From Nitzschia sp. pyKryTriq1 (lineage: Eukaryota; Bacillariophyta; Bacillariophyceae; Bacillariales; Bacillariaceae): 64,000 bases of DNA. The notes beneath the pieces were generated by a model that was given only the letters and a program-made list of their open reading frames with translations, searched no databases and was not told the DNA's origin. The stretch covers positions 2,256,722 through 2,320,721 of the forward strand of contig OY101121.1 of assembly GCA_956465555.1 (NCBI GenBank). The letters are read 5' to 3'. Of this stretch, positions 1 through 10,200 are shown one piece after another (positions within the stretch are counted from its first letter, which is position 1; every line of letters starts with the position of its first letter). Made by a program: the position numbers and the translations under genes.

Positions 1-1413
1 CTTGAAAAGGACAAGAGCGCCCGGCAACCTGCCAAGACATCGTCCTCACCATTGGTGGTGGTGGTGATACTAGAAGTAGTCACCACATCATGGTGATGAT
101 GGCAATGATCGTGAATAAAATGAGGAGACGGCGTCGTCTGCGTGGTTGTGTATTCTCGTAGTAGGCAGGGCTGCAGCAGCTCGTGATGAGCATTGGCAGG
201 GAGGGTCGTCAAGTCGAGCGAAATTCGGCGACCTTGAGGTTGTTGATCTTCGTCTTCTTCCATACCCAGCAGGACTGGAGAAGATCTTGGAGAGATAATG
301 GTCGGCCGAGACTTTTTGGCCGGTTGTTGTGTCGTTTGATCTTCTTGTTCGTCGTAAAATGGTGTCGGTAATAGTTCCGAGATGGATCGATCGCGCTTGC
401 CAGTACTTGGAGTAGTAGTAGTGGGGGCTGCGGTGGCGGCTCCCACCGGTGTGGATCGACGCTTGAGGCGGAGAATATCGTCCATCACAATCACAGCGTC
501 ATTGCAGTAGGTAGCACCTCGTTGTCTCCCCTTGCCCATGCGGATGAAACAAAAGTAATTCAATTGCCGACGAAGCGAGGCAAAGGAGCTGTGGTTAAAG
601 TATCTTGGTAAAATGCTGGCTTCCACCTTGACACGATCATGCACCACAATGCGGCCCAGAGTGATGGCCGTGCCTTCTTTCACCGAGCCGGGATGGAAAG
701 AAATGACATCTTCATTCTCTTTGAGCATATCCACCAAGCGTCTACGAAGAGGGAATATAGAGAAAAGAGGAGAAGGACGTGAGTGGTGTGGTGATAATAC
801 CGGTATAAGCAAGGCAGGATCGGATCGGCATTGATGAATGATGGGTGTCAAGCGCACAGGCAGGGACGAGCGAGAAGCGCGTGTTGTGTACCGTATGTTG
901 TGATGTCCGCGCCAAAAGCTTTTGTCCGTTTCGGACATTGGAGCTGACACCTGATTGGTGTTCGACTCACAGGAGTCACACAAGACGAATAAAGTGCGGC
1001 GAAAGATACGGTGATTGATCAGGTTATGGGCGCAACGAAGGAGAAAAAACAGTTCCGAACCCTCTTTGATGTTGTGTCCATGCATGCATGCGAGATGCAA
1101 GAAATGATGCCCAAATGATCGGAAGTCGAGCGCCATGGCGGCAAAACAACATATCAATAACATTCTGATAAGCATACGATGATGCTGGTGGAAGGGAGGC
1201 TTTGAAACGGTACTCAAAGAAGTACGTCTCGTCATTTTCTTCCACCAGCAAGGGGACGAAAAAATGAGAATTTCTTCCTTCCGCCAACCAGTACTGCTGC
1301 GCTTACCTCAAGAACGGAATGGTCTTTTCCTCCTCCTTCGAGGATCCTGAATCAGATCCATAAGGATCTTCAGAGACAGAGACGGTGCGACGGATGAGTT
1401 TGGTAGTCATCAT
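1..1413 (-). CDS. Heat shock factor (HSF)-type transcription factor, C-terminus cut by window edge
   Basis: Two exons on the minus strand: 1413..1307 and 741..1, with a 565-bp intron (donor GTAAGC, acceptor TTCGTAG). The junction restores an Arg codon and joins PFL to RRLVDML, giving the start of an HSF DNA-binding domain. The domain runs from about residue 30 to 135. It contains the diagnostic recognition-helix region ILPRYFNHSSFASLRRQLN, then a C-terminal segment ending in DDILRLKRR. Downstream is a Ser/Thr/His-rich tail, still open at base 1. HSF proteins are nuclear sequence-specific DNA-binding activators, and the family is much expanded in diatoms. The start is one of two adjacent Mets at 1413 or 1410; the frame is open further upstream, so the N-terminus could be longer. 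I saw no heptad-repeat trimerisation region in the visible part. Its regulatory target is unknown. Confidence 0.85.
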
Positions 1414-2144
1414 TGGAAAGATTATGGTGTCAACACAAGCTTGGTCGAGAAAGTTTCTAATGAGAATGTTTCTTCGGCAGCACCGACCGACCGGCGACGA
1501 GATCAAGAAGAAAAAATAAAGAAGACGAGCTTCTTGTTTCTCAAATAAAAGATCGAGGCGGAGCGCGAGCCGATTGGAACTTGATGTCATGCGAAATGTT
1601 TAGCCCGTAGAAACCACAGGGAATTTCAGTACAGGCAGCATTGGTAGTTGCCTTAAATAAAATAATAGTACAGCTCACTACTTTCAGAATCCAATGGGCT
1701 GTCGGTTCCCACTTCTTTTGTGCCGCCGGCACGCAATTCTGATGCCCCTGCGAGAAAATTGGCTTATATTGACACAGAAGGACTTGAACAGAAAAGCCAA
1801 GGATCAGTTTGCCGCGTCACTTTTTGAATCTTGACATACAGATTTGAAGAAGTGGAATGTGTGAAGGGCTTGGTTCTTCGGCGCGCTTCTGCCATCTGTC
1901 TTTGTGTCGAAGTCCCAAACTCATACCGGTAGCAACGAGGATCCACGTGTCGATCGCTGCGTCGCGCCCAGAAGAAAAATGAGGCGGCGTCAGTCAGTCA
2001 GTCGCCAACATCGTGTTGGCCTCCACAGAAAAAAATACGACCACTACAGTATGTAAGAACTCTGAACAAGAAGAAAGCGTTGTTGCTGCTGTAGTTAATG
2101 AAAGTAACCGATTGTTTCGGCACCATGCTGCTGATCGATCGATC
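1414..2144. other. Gene-free divergent spacer
   Basis: This lies between the HSF gene (minus) and the TYW2 gene (plus) and presumably holds both promoters. I see no convincing exon. One copy of the palindrome TACCGGTA is at 1924. Confidence 0.6.
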
Positions 2145-4058
2145 ATGATCGATCATCCTCCCGAGGACAGCACTACTGCTGCTGCTAGCAGTACTCCGAG
2201 TACGAGTCAGAGTCGTCCTCGCCATGATAATAGTATGCTGGTCTCGGTCGTTTACGTGCACAAACAAGACGCCAAACGGGTCAAATCGGCTCTCCAAGAT
2301 GCCCAACTTCTCGACAAGAACTTTCGTATGGTTCCGTCGGTATCGTCGCAGTATCCAAATACTATAGCTCTTCCAGTGCTGCTACGGATTGATGAGGATG
2401 AAAAGGATGATGAGCTGTTGTTATTTCCTTGGAAATCTTTGATTTTGGGTCGAGGCGTCCAAGCGTGTCCCTATAGCACCAAAATCATGGGTAGAATTAC
2501 GAACAGCAGCCTCAGCAGCAGCAGCAGCAAAACACCAACCAAAGAACGAAAGGCTTCTTCAGCGGCTCCTTCTACTTGCAGCAATGGAAAAAATGCAAAC
2601 AGCAACAAGCTACCATACTGTTTTTCACCAGATTTGACACTAGTCCAACAAGCCATTCTTCGAACGGTGCTAACGGCATCATCAGCTTCCGCCAATGATG
2701 ACATGGTTCGATCATCCGCTTCGGATACAGCACGGAACGAGGATGACGATCAATATCGATATCAATATTATTGCGACCGGATTGTGGATTGTGTCCAATC
2801 GAAGCAGCTGGATCGGAATAGTTGTCCGCAAAAGCTAGAAGTATTTGGGGACGATCGAACCTTGGTCATTCCACCAGATGCCTTTGACAGGAAGCATTTT
2901 TTTACGGTTTTGCAATCCTTGATCCATTCGGATGTTGTCAGTGGTAGTGGTAGTGGTGATACCGGTGCTACTGTCACTTCTGCTGAGAGTATAAGCGTGA
3001 AAGAACAAGAACAACAAATAATAAGAAGATCATCAACACGACAAAAAGACGATCTACCACCACTAATCATCGTCGAGGAGTTTTGGCGTCAGCTCATGGT
3101 GGTACATGGGAGTCAACGGATTGTGCGGAGAGGTACCATTGATGCCGAGAGTGGTATTCGTCAAAGTGGACACCGCCTTGTCTTTCCGTACGTTCAAGAC
3201 GATGGTGATGGTGGTGATGATGATGATCATGATGGTGGCATCCCAAAAAGCACGGGCCCTGGCAGTCCAGGTTGGATTCGAGTCACCGAACAGGGTATCC
3301 GGCAATCGTTTGATATGACAAGGGTCATGTTCAGTCGTGGAAATATTTCCGAAAAGATCCGATTTGGAAAACGTCTAGTCCAAAAGGATGAAATCATTCT
3401 TGACATGTACGCGGGGATTGGCTACTACACACTCCCAGCATTGATCCATGGCAAAGCCAAGCATGTCGTGGCCTGTGAATGGAATGAGCATGCCATTAGA
3501 GCTCTCCGCTTCAATGTCCAGGACAATCATGTGGAAGATCGTGTTACGATCTTTCAAGGGGATTGCCGCACGACCGCCAAAGAGCAACATTTGGTGAATA
3601 TGTTTGATCGAGTGAGTTTGGGCTTGCTCCCCAGCAGCGAAGGTGGATGGGAAACGGCGGTTCGTGCCTTGAAGAATGAAACCGGGGGCTGGTTACATGT
3701 TCATGGAAATGTGCGGGATGCCGAGAAGGAGATTTGGGCAGTTTGGCTTTGTCAGCAGCTACTGGACTTTTGCGAAAAAGTGGGAAAGTCGTCGGAATGG
3801 ATTGTGCTTTGCGACCATGTCGAGCGAGTCAAATCCTTTGCACCGACTGTTTCCCACTTTGTGGCCGATGTGTTCTTGGGACCTGCTAGTCGTCACCCTC
3901 GTTCCATGGATATCACGACGTCTAATAGTACTGTTGGTGTGAGAGCTTGGCTACTGCTGAAAGAGAAAGGGTGTATTCCTATCCACAAAGAGGAAGTCGT
4001 GGTGCCCTCCTGTGCCCTATCGCCGGATGGAGTGCTGTCGCAATCTTGGATGATGTAA
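2145..4058 (+). CDS. TYW2: tRNA wybutosine-synthesising protein 2 (TYW2/TRM12), SAM-dependent
   Basis: Single exon. TYW2 transfers the 3-amino-3-carboxypropyl group of S-adenosylmethionine to the wybutosine precursor at position 37 of tRNA-Phe. The C-terminal half matches the Met-10+/TRM5-TYW2 fold: FSRGNISEKIRF near residue 395, SAM motif I DMYAGIGYYTLPALI near 420, ACEWNEHAIRALRFN near 447, and the TYW2-like RVSLGLLPSSE near 488. The N-terminal conserved part begins at MLVSVVYVHKQDAKRV (residue 31). The frame is open from 1983 but has no ATG before 2145, so that ATG is the chosen start; 2235 is the alternative. Low-complexity Ser and Asp/Gly/His inserts interrupt the middle. It ends 16 bp before the stop of the convergent DUF6824 gene. 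The family call is strong; activity is inferred. Confidence 0.88.
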   Translation: MIDHPPEDSTTAAASSTPSTSQSRPRHDNSMLVSVVYVHKQDAKRVKSALQDAQLLDKNFRMVPSVSSQYPNTIALPVLLRIDEDEKDDELLLFPWKSLILGRGVQACPYSTKIMGRITNSSLSSSSSKTPTKERKASSAAPSTCSNGKNANSNKLPYCFSPDLTLVQQAILRTVLTASSASANDDMVRSSASDTARNEDDDQYRYQYYCDRIVDCVQSKQLDRNSCPQKLEVFGDDRTLVIPPDAFDRKHFFTVLQSLIHSDVVSGSGSGDTGATVTSAESISVKEQEQQIIRRSSTRQKDDLPPLIIVEEFWRQLMVVHGSQRIVRRGTIDAESGIRQSGHRLVFPYVQDDGDGGDDDDHDGGIPKSTGPGSPGWIRVTEQGIRQSFDMTRVMFSRGNISEKIRFGKRLVQKDEIILDMYAGIGYYTLPALIHGKAKHVVACEWNEHAIRALRFNVQDNHVEDRVTIFQGDCRTTAKEQHLVNMFDRVSLGLLPSSEGGWETAVRALKNETGGWLHVHGNVRDAEKEIWAVWLCQQLLDFCEKVGKSSEWIVLCDHVERVKSFAPTVSHFVADVFLGPASRHPRSMDITTSNSTVGVRAWLLLKEKGCIPIHKEEVVVPSCALSPDGVLSQSWMM

Positions 4059-4074
4059 ATGCTTGCTTTACCTA

Positions 4075-5211
4075 CTATTTACCAGCAAATACCGGTACTA
4101 CAGTTTGGCATCGGAAAGGAGGTGGGCGGGATGGGGATGGCTCACCAACAAGATCCTCCTGAAATGTAAAGAATGTTCGCCATTCTTCCGAAATTCCAGG
4201 CGAGCAGAGTCGACAAAATAGATCCCAACAAGTCCCATCCACCGCAGCCCCACAAGGTGATGCTGCGATTGGCTTCTGAGCTCCTGTTATATAATTGTGA
4301 TGATCGTTGGTGGAAGCTCTTGATGATGATGATGTGTCGTCGTCTGACGAGGTGGTGGTGACATTTTGCCGCTTGGATGCTGAGCCGTTTTTCGTACGAA
4401 ATACGACGTTCTTGCTGTTTCCCTTGGCAGAAAGTTTCTTCTTGGCCATGGGTCTTGTTCCGCGGTGTTCCGAGTACCACTGGTGAGATTCCTCGACCAT
4501 GCCCCCTGGCGTTCTGCGGGTAGCCCTTCGATGATGAGGTGTCGTACTCAACAATATGGCGTTATTGTTATCCTTGGCACAAATAACTTCCTTTTGCTTG
4601 GCCATGGGTCTTTTCGCTTCTCCTTCCTTCAATAATATAGTCGCTGTCTCGCCGTTCCGTTCCGACTGAGAAGAAGCTTCGACCATGCCCCTCGGTTGCG
4701 TCCTGGACTTTCCATGAAGCGCGATAGTACTCGACACAACCTTTCGACCATTCAAGTTTTGGTGCATCATGCGATCTTGACGTTCGAGCGAATGTTTGGC
4801 ACGAGGCTCGCGAAGCGCTTGACCAATCTTGGCCAGTGCGGTATGGATGTCTACCGGCGTATACTGAATCTTGTTTTGGTAGTAGTACACGTCCATATCT
4901 TGCCTCACAAAACGCCCTCCATACTGCAGTACAATAATGTTGTAAATCTTTCTCCAAAATGGTTTCTTGTCGGTATGGTGTTTGACTAGGGCAAGATACA
5001 ACGGTCGATGTTGATCCACAAGCTTGTGAAAGAAAGCATTCCCAGAATGTGTATATATACTGCGTCCTCGACCCAACAATACATCGTAGGGATGTAAAAC
5101 TTCGTTACTCGTAGTAGCAGTTGTTGTTGTTGCTGCTGCCATCGATACTTCTTCGGTCGAAGAGAAAGAAAGGCTTCTAGCCGAATGCTTGTCGTTTGCG
5201 CAGTGGTTCAT
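4075..5211 (-). CDS. DUF6824 domain protein (copy 1)
   Basis: A single-exon, 378-residue protein starting at the ATG at 5211. Residues about 37-140 carry the domain catalogued as DUF6824 and expanded in diatoms. Its signature here is PYDVLLGRGRSIYTHSGN, then FFHKLVDQHRPLY, a KPFWRKIYNIIV helix, GGRFV and a final ALAKIGQALRE. The rest is basic and Ser/Thr-rich with repeated PMAK(K/Q)K motifs, and looks disordered. Conserved basic residues and the LGRG motif suggest a nucleic-acid-binding or regulatory role, but no function is established that I can cite. The tryptophan-containing segment usually seen before the final helix is weak here. It is convergent with TYW2, with only 16 bp between the two stop codons, so their transcripts probably overlap. 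Confidence 0.75.
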   Translation of the reverse strand: MNHCANDKHSARSLSFSSTEEVSMAAATTTTATTSNEVLHPYDVLLGRGRSIYTHSGNAFFHKLVDQHRPLYLALVKHHTDKKPFWRKIYNIIVLQYGGRFVRQDMDVYYYQNKIQYTPVDIHTALAKIGQALREPRAKHSLERQDRMMHQNLNGRKVVSSTIALHGKSRTQPRGMVEASSQSERNGETATILLKEGEAKRPMAKQKEVICAKDNNNAILLSTTPHHRRATRRTPGGMVEESHQWYSEHRGTRPMAKKKLSAKGNSKNVVFRTKNGSASKRQNVTTTSSDDDTSSSSRASTNDHHNYITGAQKPIAASPCGAAVDGTCWDLFCRLCSPGISEEWRTFFTFQEDLVGEPSPSRPPPFRCQTVVPVFAGK

Positions 5212-5728
5212 CGAGTGCTGGCTGGTGGTGGTGCACCGATGATGATGATGATACTAGTTGAGAAAATGTTCTTGTTGTTGATGAACAACACCGAGACGAG
5301 ACGAAGAAAATGGAGTGTATATTACGGTCGGAGTGATAATAAGTGATACTCGTTTTACGTATAGACAATTAGAACCGCATAGTAGTAGCAGCGAAAAGGG
5401 AAAAAGCTTCTCAAAGACAAAAAAGTGAGCGCCAGATTTCAAAAAAAATATTTTAGAGGAAGGAGAGCCACCAAAAAAACAATATTGCCCCCAAATGCAA
5501 AATTCTGTACGTCAGCCGGGGTCATTGTTTTGAATAAGCTTCAGCGCTGTAGATAATTCGGATTCCCAACGCAGATTGGATATTCTGAATATTCAATACA
5601 TAACAGCGATGAATAAATAGATAATGTCGCCGAGAGCCCGCCCGTTCGACCACACCGACGACCGCCGCCGTTGCCTTTCTCGCCCTCGCTAGCTCTCGAC
5701 GTTGAGCGAACGAAGACGCGCCGCGGCG
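5212..5728. other. Gene-free divergent spacer
   Basis: This is the presumed promoter region shared by the DUF6824 gene (minus) and the small membrane-protein gene (plus). It is A/T-rich around 5400-5480. I see no exon or clear element. Confidence 0.55.
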
Positions 5729-6742
5729 ATGGTCCTCGCTCTCGCTCGCTGCGCCCGGAGGATGGATTTGCCTTCGCCCGGTTACACCAACAGCAGTAAT
5801 AACTACAGTGGACTAATATCACCCGTAGCTACTACTACTACTAGCACTATTTCTTTATTCTTTACGCAACAACAACAACAGAATAATAATAAAATACAAT
5901 GTGTAGTGACTTGGGAGAAGGATCACGCTGCTGTGCAGGCTACAGCTTTATCGGAGCACTTTTTACAGTACGTTCGTTCGTTGCAAGATTTGAATTTGAG
6001 TTTTTGTCGCGATGAGAGGAGAGAAGAGAAGAATTCTTCTACCTGTTGGTTGTGGAATGTAGGCGGAGGATTGACGGTGGAGCCACAACGCCGCATGATG
6101 ATGATGATGATGATGACGCAAGAGAGAGAGAACGATAGTTCATTGAAGGGGTTGTTGCCTTGGAATGACTTGCGGCAAGCCGGAACCAACGTGTTGCTTT
6201 CCCAAGTGGCAGGGCGCTTGCTTCTCGTTGGCGCTGCGGCTTTCGCTGCAGCGGATCGCGTGAGCTTTCACATCCTCTTGGTGGACTGTCCGAAAGGGGG
6301 GCGATGTTCGTTGGATTGACTTCTTTGTCGTGTTGCCATGGATACTGGATTGGTGGAATTCTCGCTCTCGTTGCTGCTGCTTCTACTGCTACTGTTTCTG
6401 CTACTTGTTCCGTTGTTCTCTCTTCTCACACACATGTGTTCTTTCTTGCTTTTTTGCTACGATCTTTTATGTTCACTATTATTTCAGTTGTGGGTTGGTA
6501 TTATGATTACAACACAACCTTTTTTCATTGCCGGAATTGATGATGCCGAAGAAGCCAAGGCAAGTGCCTTTGGAGCCTGCGGTATGTTTGCCTTTACCTT
6601 TTGCGCTTCGGTCTTGGGGATCTGGTACGATTCGCAAAACAAGGAAGTGGAAGGCAGCGAGCACGATAATGTTGGAGACGCTGCTGGATACCAATTGGCA
6701 CAAGATAATAACTATCCCAACTATGGAGGAACTTCTTCGTAA
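5729..6742 (+). CDS. Small putative membrane protein, two exons, unknown function
   Basis: The proposed model is 5729..6259 joined to 6488..6742, 261 residues. The 228-bp intron has donor GTGAGC and acceptor TTATTTCAG, both phase 0. Without splicing, the first exon frame stops at 6319. The start ATG at 5729 has a good purine context. The N-terminal half is soluble, with a QQQQQ run and seven consecutive Met. Two hydrophobic stretches lie in the C-terminal half: one around RLLLVGAAAFAAADRLWVGI, which spans the splice junction, and one at FGACGMFAFTFCASVLGIW. The tail is short, acidic and Asn/Tyr-rich. I do not recognise a family. The intron itself would encode poly-Leu in one frame, which could mislead gene callers. 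A different splice choice is possible. Confidence 0.5.
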
Positions 6743-7261
6743 ACCAAAACGAGTACTCGTACTGGAGCAAGTGACAGACACACAGTGTGTACTAACAACG
6801 GTACTACTGTAATGAAATGTAAAGAAACTCAGACACCATTTTATATTGGGCAGTTCTGTATTGTAGGCTTGGTGCGATTCTAGACTATAGTGTACTCATA
6901 CAGTAGTACGAGTAGAGCATACTCTTTGACCCACCATGCGTACTGTACAATCTCCGTTGTGCCGGTCTACTGGCTACAACTCCGGAGTACTATACAGTAG
7001 CTCCTACCAGTACAGTAGGAGTAGGTGTACTACTCATAGTAGACTTGCGAGTATCATTCGAAAGTTACAAGTACTACTCTATCAGAGCATTGATTGACAT
7101 TGATTGACATTTGCTAAAGCACCTGATCCTCAAGCTCAGCCTTCACTAGCTCGGCTGCGCCTTCGCAGTTGGCGCTTCGTGGTCCGTTCAGCTATAGGTG
7201 ATAACTATTAAGATAGTAGATAGAGTACAGTGCTAATGGTAGTGACCGTCCTGTTGTCGGT
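6743..7261. other. Gene-free convergent spacer
   Basis: This separates the 3' ends of the small membrane-protein gene and the ankyrin gene. It is rich in TAC/GTA trinucleotides, with a short ATTGATTGAC direct repeat near 7087. No gene is visible. Confidence 0.55.
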
Positions 7262-10200
7262 CTACTCGTCGTCATTGTCATCCAGCAAATCTACCGCGAG
7301 CCGGGCAGTCTGGTGTAATGGCGATAGGACCAGTTCCTCGACCAAGGATTCTCGTTTCGATCGCCGAGGAGTACGAGGAGATGCGAAAGAGCCCGGTGAC
7401 TTTTGACTATGATTGCTATCACCAGCAACAGAAGAGAGCGGTGCTGCTTGGGTAGTGGAGGTAGTCGAGCGTTTGGATTTGACAGAGGCGGAGGGCGATT
7501 TCTGCACCTTGCGTTTGCTCTTGCTACTCTTCGGCGTCATGGGGGTGAGACTCACGCTGTCGCTGTGGCTGCTGTTCCAACTCTTGTGTAGACGAAGCGA
7601 GGATTTCTTGGAAGAAGGAGAGGCGTGGTCTTTTGCCTTTTTCTTCTTTTTCTTTTTCTTCTTCTTTTTCTCGCTATCGTCACTGCTACTGTCCTCGTCG
7701 CCAGTCTTGAGCTGGATGGAGTGTTCATCGTCACTATGGTTCAGATCAACCATATCCCTGGGAATAGAAGGTAGACGGCTCCTTTTCGATTTTACAGATT
7801 GTGGGCTGTTCTTGAGAATCGAATGCTTCTTTTTGCTCTTGGCACTGTTGGGCGTCTTTTCAACGCCAGTCGATGACTTCAGCAGGCTGTCCCGCTTGAT
7901 GGATTTGGGCTTCTTGCCCCGTTTGGAAGCCACGGAAGCCGTAGGGGGTAGAGACCCTATCGTTCCTTCGTCAATCTCATGTTCGAGTGCCAAGGAAGCC
8001 TTGGACTTTCGAACCAGATGTTTCCCAAGTGATTTCGATGATTTCATTGACTTCACTGACTTTGCTGGAGACATCAAGGCAGGATCTGCCGTGGACTTGC
8101 GCCGTTTCAGTTTTTTCTTCTCTTCCTTCTCCGCGTCGACCAGTAGGCTTTTGCTGCTCTTGCGCCCGAGTCTCGATGGCGATACAGATCTCGCTCGCCG
8201 GGATGACTTGGGTTTCTTGGGACTCTCCTCATCGGGAGCATAACCGATATTTCCTACACTCTTGCCCAAGCTCTTTTTCGATGACTTGGGTTTCTTTGGA
8301 CTCTCCTCTTGAGCATGATCGATTTGATCCGCGCTCTTTTTCACTTTTCGTTTCAAGGTATGATGATCGTCCTCATCTTTTTTCGCGCTTTTGTCCGCAC
8401 TCTTGGATCGTCTACGGAGTTTCTTTTCGTCCGTGGTTTCTCGTGTAGAGGATCGTCCCTCGCGCGAAGCACTGGCTTCCCTTTTCTTGGCCTTCTTGTC
8501 GACACTCTTATCGACGCTCTTGTCTCGCTTTTTGGCTTTCTTTTCGTCGGCCCTGTCGCGACTCTTGGATCGTCCCGTGCGTTCCTTGCTCTTGGATCGA
8601 CCCCGTTCTTTGCTCTTGGATCTTCCCCGCGTGGTGCTGCGGTCTCGACTTTTGGATCGACTACGACGCTCTTTCACCTCCGGACTTTTATCCTTCTTCT
8701 TCTTCTTGGGTTGTTCACTCATGGCCGCTTTAGATAACACTTTGACTCGCGTTCGTCCTCGATCTTCTTCTTGGGCTTTGGCGGGCGGAGATACTGGAGA
8801 GAGTGGTGCGCGTGATTCTTCCTCTTCTACTGATTTGATCTTCTTTTTCTTTTTCTTGGTATTAGCCACTTCGTCCAAGGCTTGACCCATGATATATTCA
8901 AGCCCATTTTCTCTGCATTGGTCCATGGGTGTCTTATTTTTGTCATTTGGAATCATGACACTTGCCGGTGCTGCCTTGACTAGAAATTCGATGACTTCGT
9001 CACTCGAGACTGTAGAGCCCGTAGCATAATGAAGTGGAACATCTTTGTGCTTATTTTGGCGCATACAGGCTTCCGGGAAAGCTTTGACCAAAGCCTTGAT
9101 CGTTGGCAAATCGCATCGATACGCCGTCGCCACATGGAGGGGTAGATTTTGGAATTGATTAGCCATTTTAGCTCCGTCGGGATAGAAAAGAAGCATTCCT
9201 CGAATCAAATGGGCGGGGGCTTTGAATTGACACATTTCATGAATTACGCCATTTTCTCCCTCGAAGACAGCCTTGACAGCCTTGGGATAGGCTTGGAGCA
9301 ATGCTTTGAGAATGTCTTCGGAGGCATGCTTCCGCACAGCAACTTGGAGGGGCAGACGGCTCTTGAGGTTTTCTATCTTGGCCGCTTTTGGATTTACATC
9401 AATGACAGCTTGTATTGCTTCTGGGGTACAGTTCACATTATCGGCTGCCAGGTGCATGGGAGTCCTTCCCTTGGCATCCTTCTTGGTGCTCGCCTCTTCA
9501 GTCCCCAACAGTGAAATCTGTTCCACCAGAAGTCCTATCGTAGACGACGCGCAGATTGTGTGAAAGGGTGTGGCCTTTTGATTATCTACCATTTGGGCAG
9601 CTTTCGAGGCAAAGGGGGATCGCATGAGTATTTGTACCACAGTGGTCGGAGCTGCGTATAACGCACAACAATGTAGTGGAGTCAATCCTTCCTTGTTCTT
9701 CACCAGCAGTGGGCACATTGCTTCCTCGGAACTTCGACCCAACAAGGCTTCCGTCATTTGCTCAATTCCGAAACTGGATCGATCTTCTTCGTTGGGAATG
9801 TTGCTTTGAATACTGCTGACGAAGCAATGGAGGGGTGTGTTTCCGAGGCCACAGGGAGTGGTGAGCGCCTCAGGACACGTGACAAGAAGTCGTTCCGCAA
9901 ATGTCAGTGGAGGACTAGGACCAGCAATGGCTGACGCCATGTCGTGCAGGGGAAGTCGACCCAAACTATCGGATAGATCAGCGGCGAACCCCGCACTCTC
10001 CATGAGTAGCATCAAAACTCGTTCGTGTACTGCATGAGCCGCCCCGATATGGAGCAAAGTTCGTCCATTGTTATTTTGAGTCGAAGAAAGATCGGACCGA
10101 TCCTGAAGTATTGTTCGAACCAAATTTTCTGCTGCCGATTCGACAGCTAATAAATCGTCTTGGGAGGGATCGGTCGCCGCTTTCATGGCGGGCGACGTCA

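Noticed and set aside
7413-8885. Long plus-strand open frames opposite the ankyrin gene
   Set aside because: They are antisense shadows of the Lys/Ser/Glu-rich coding strand; composition is Phe/Leu/Ser runs and no motif is present.
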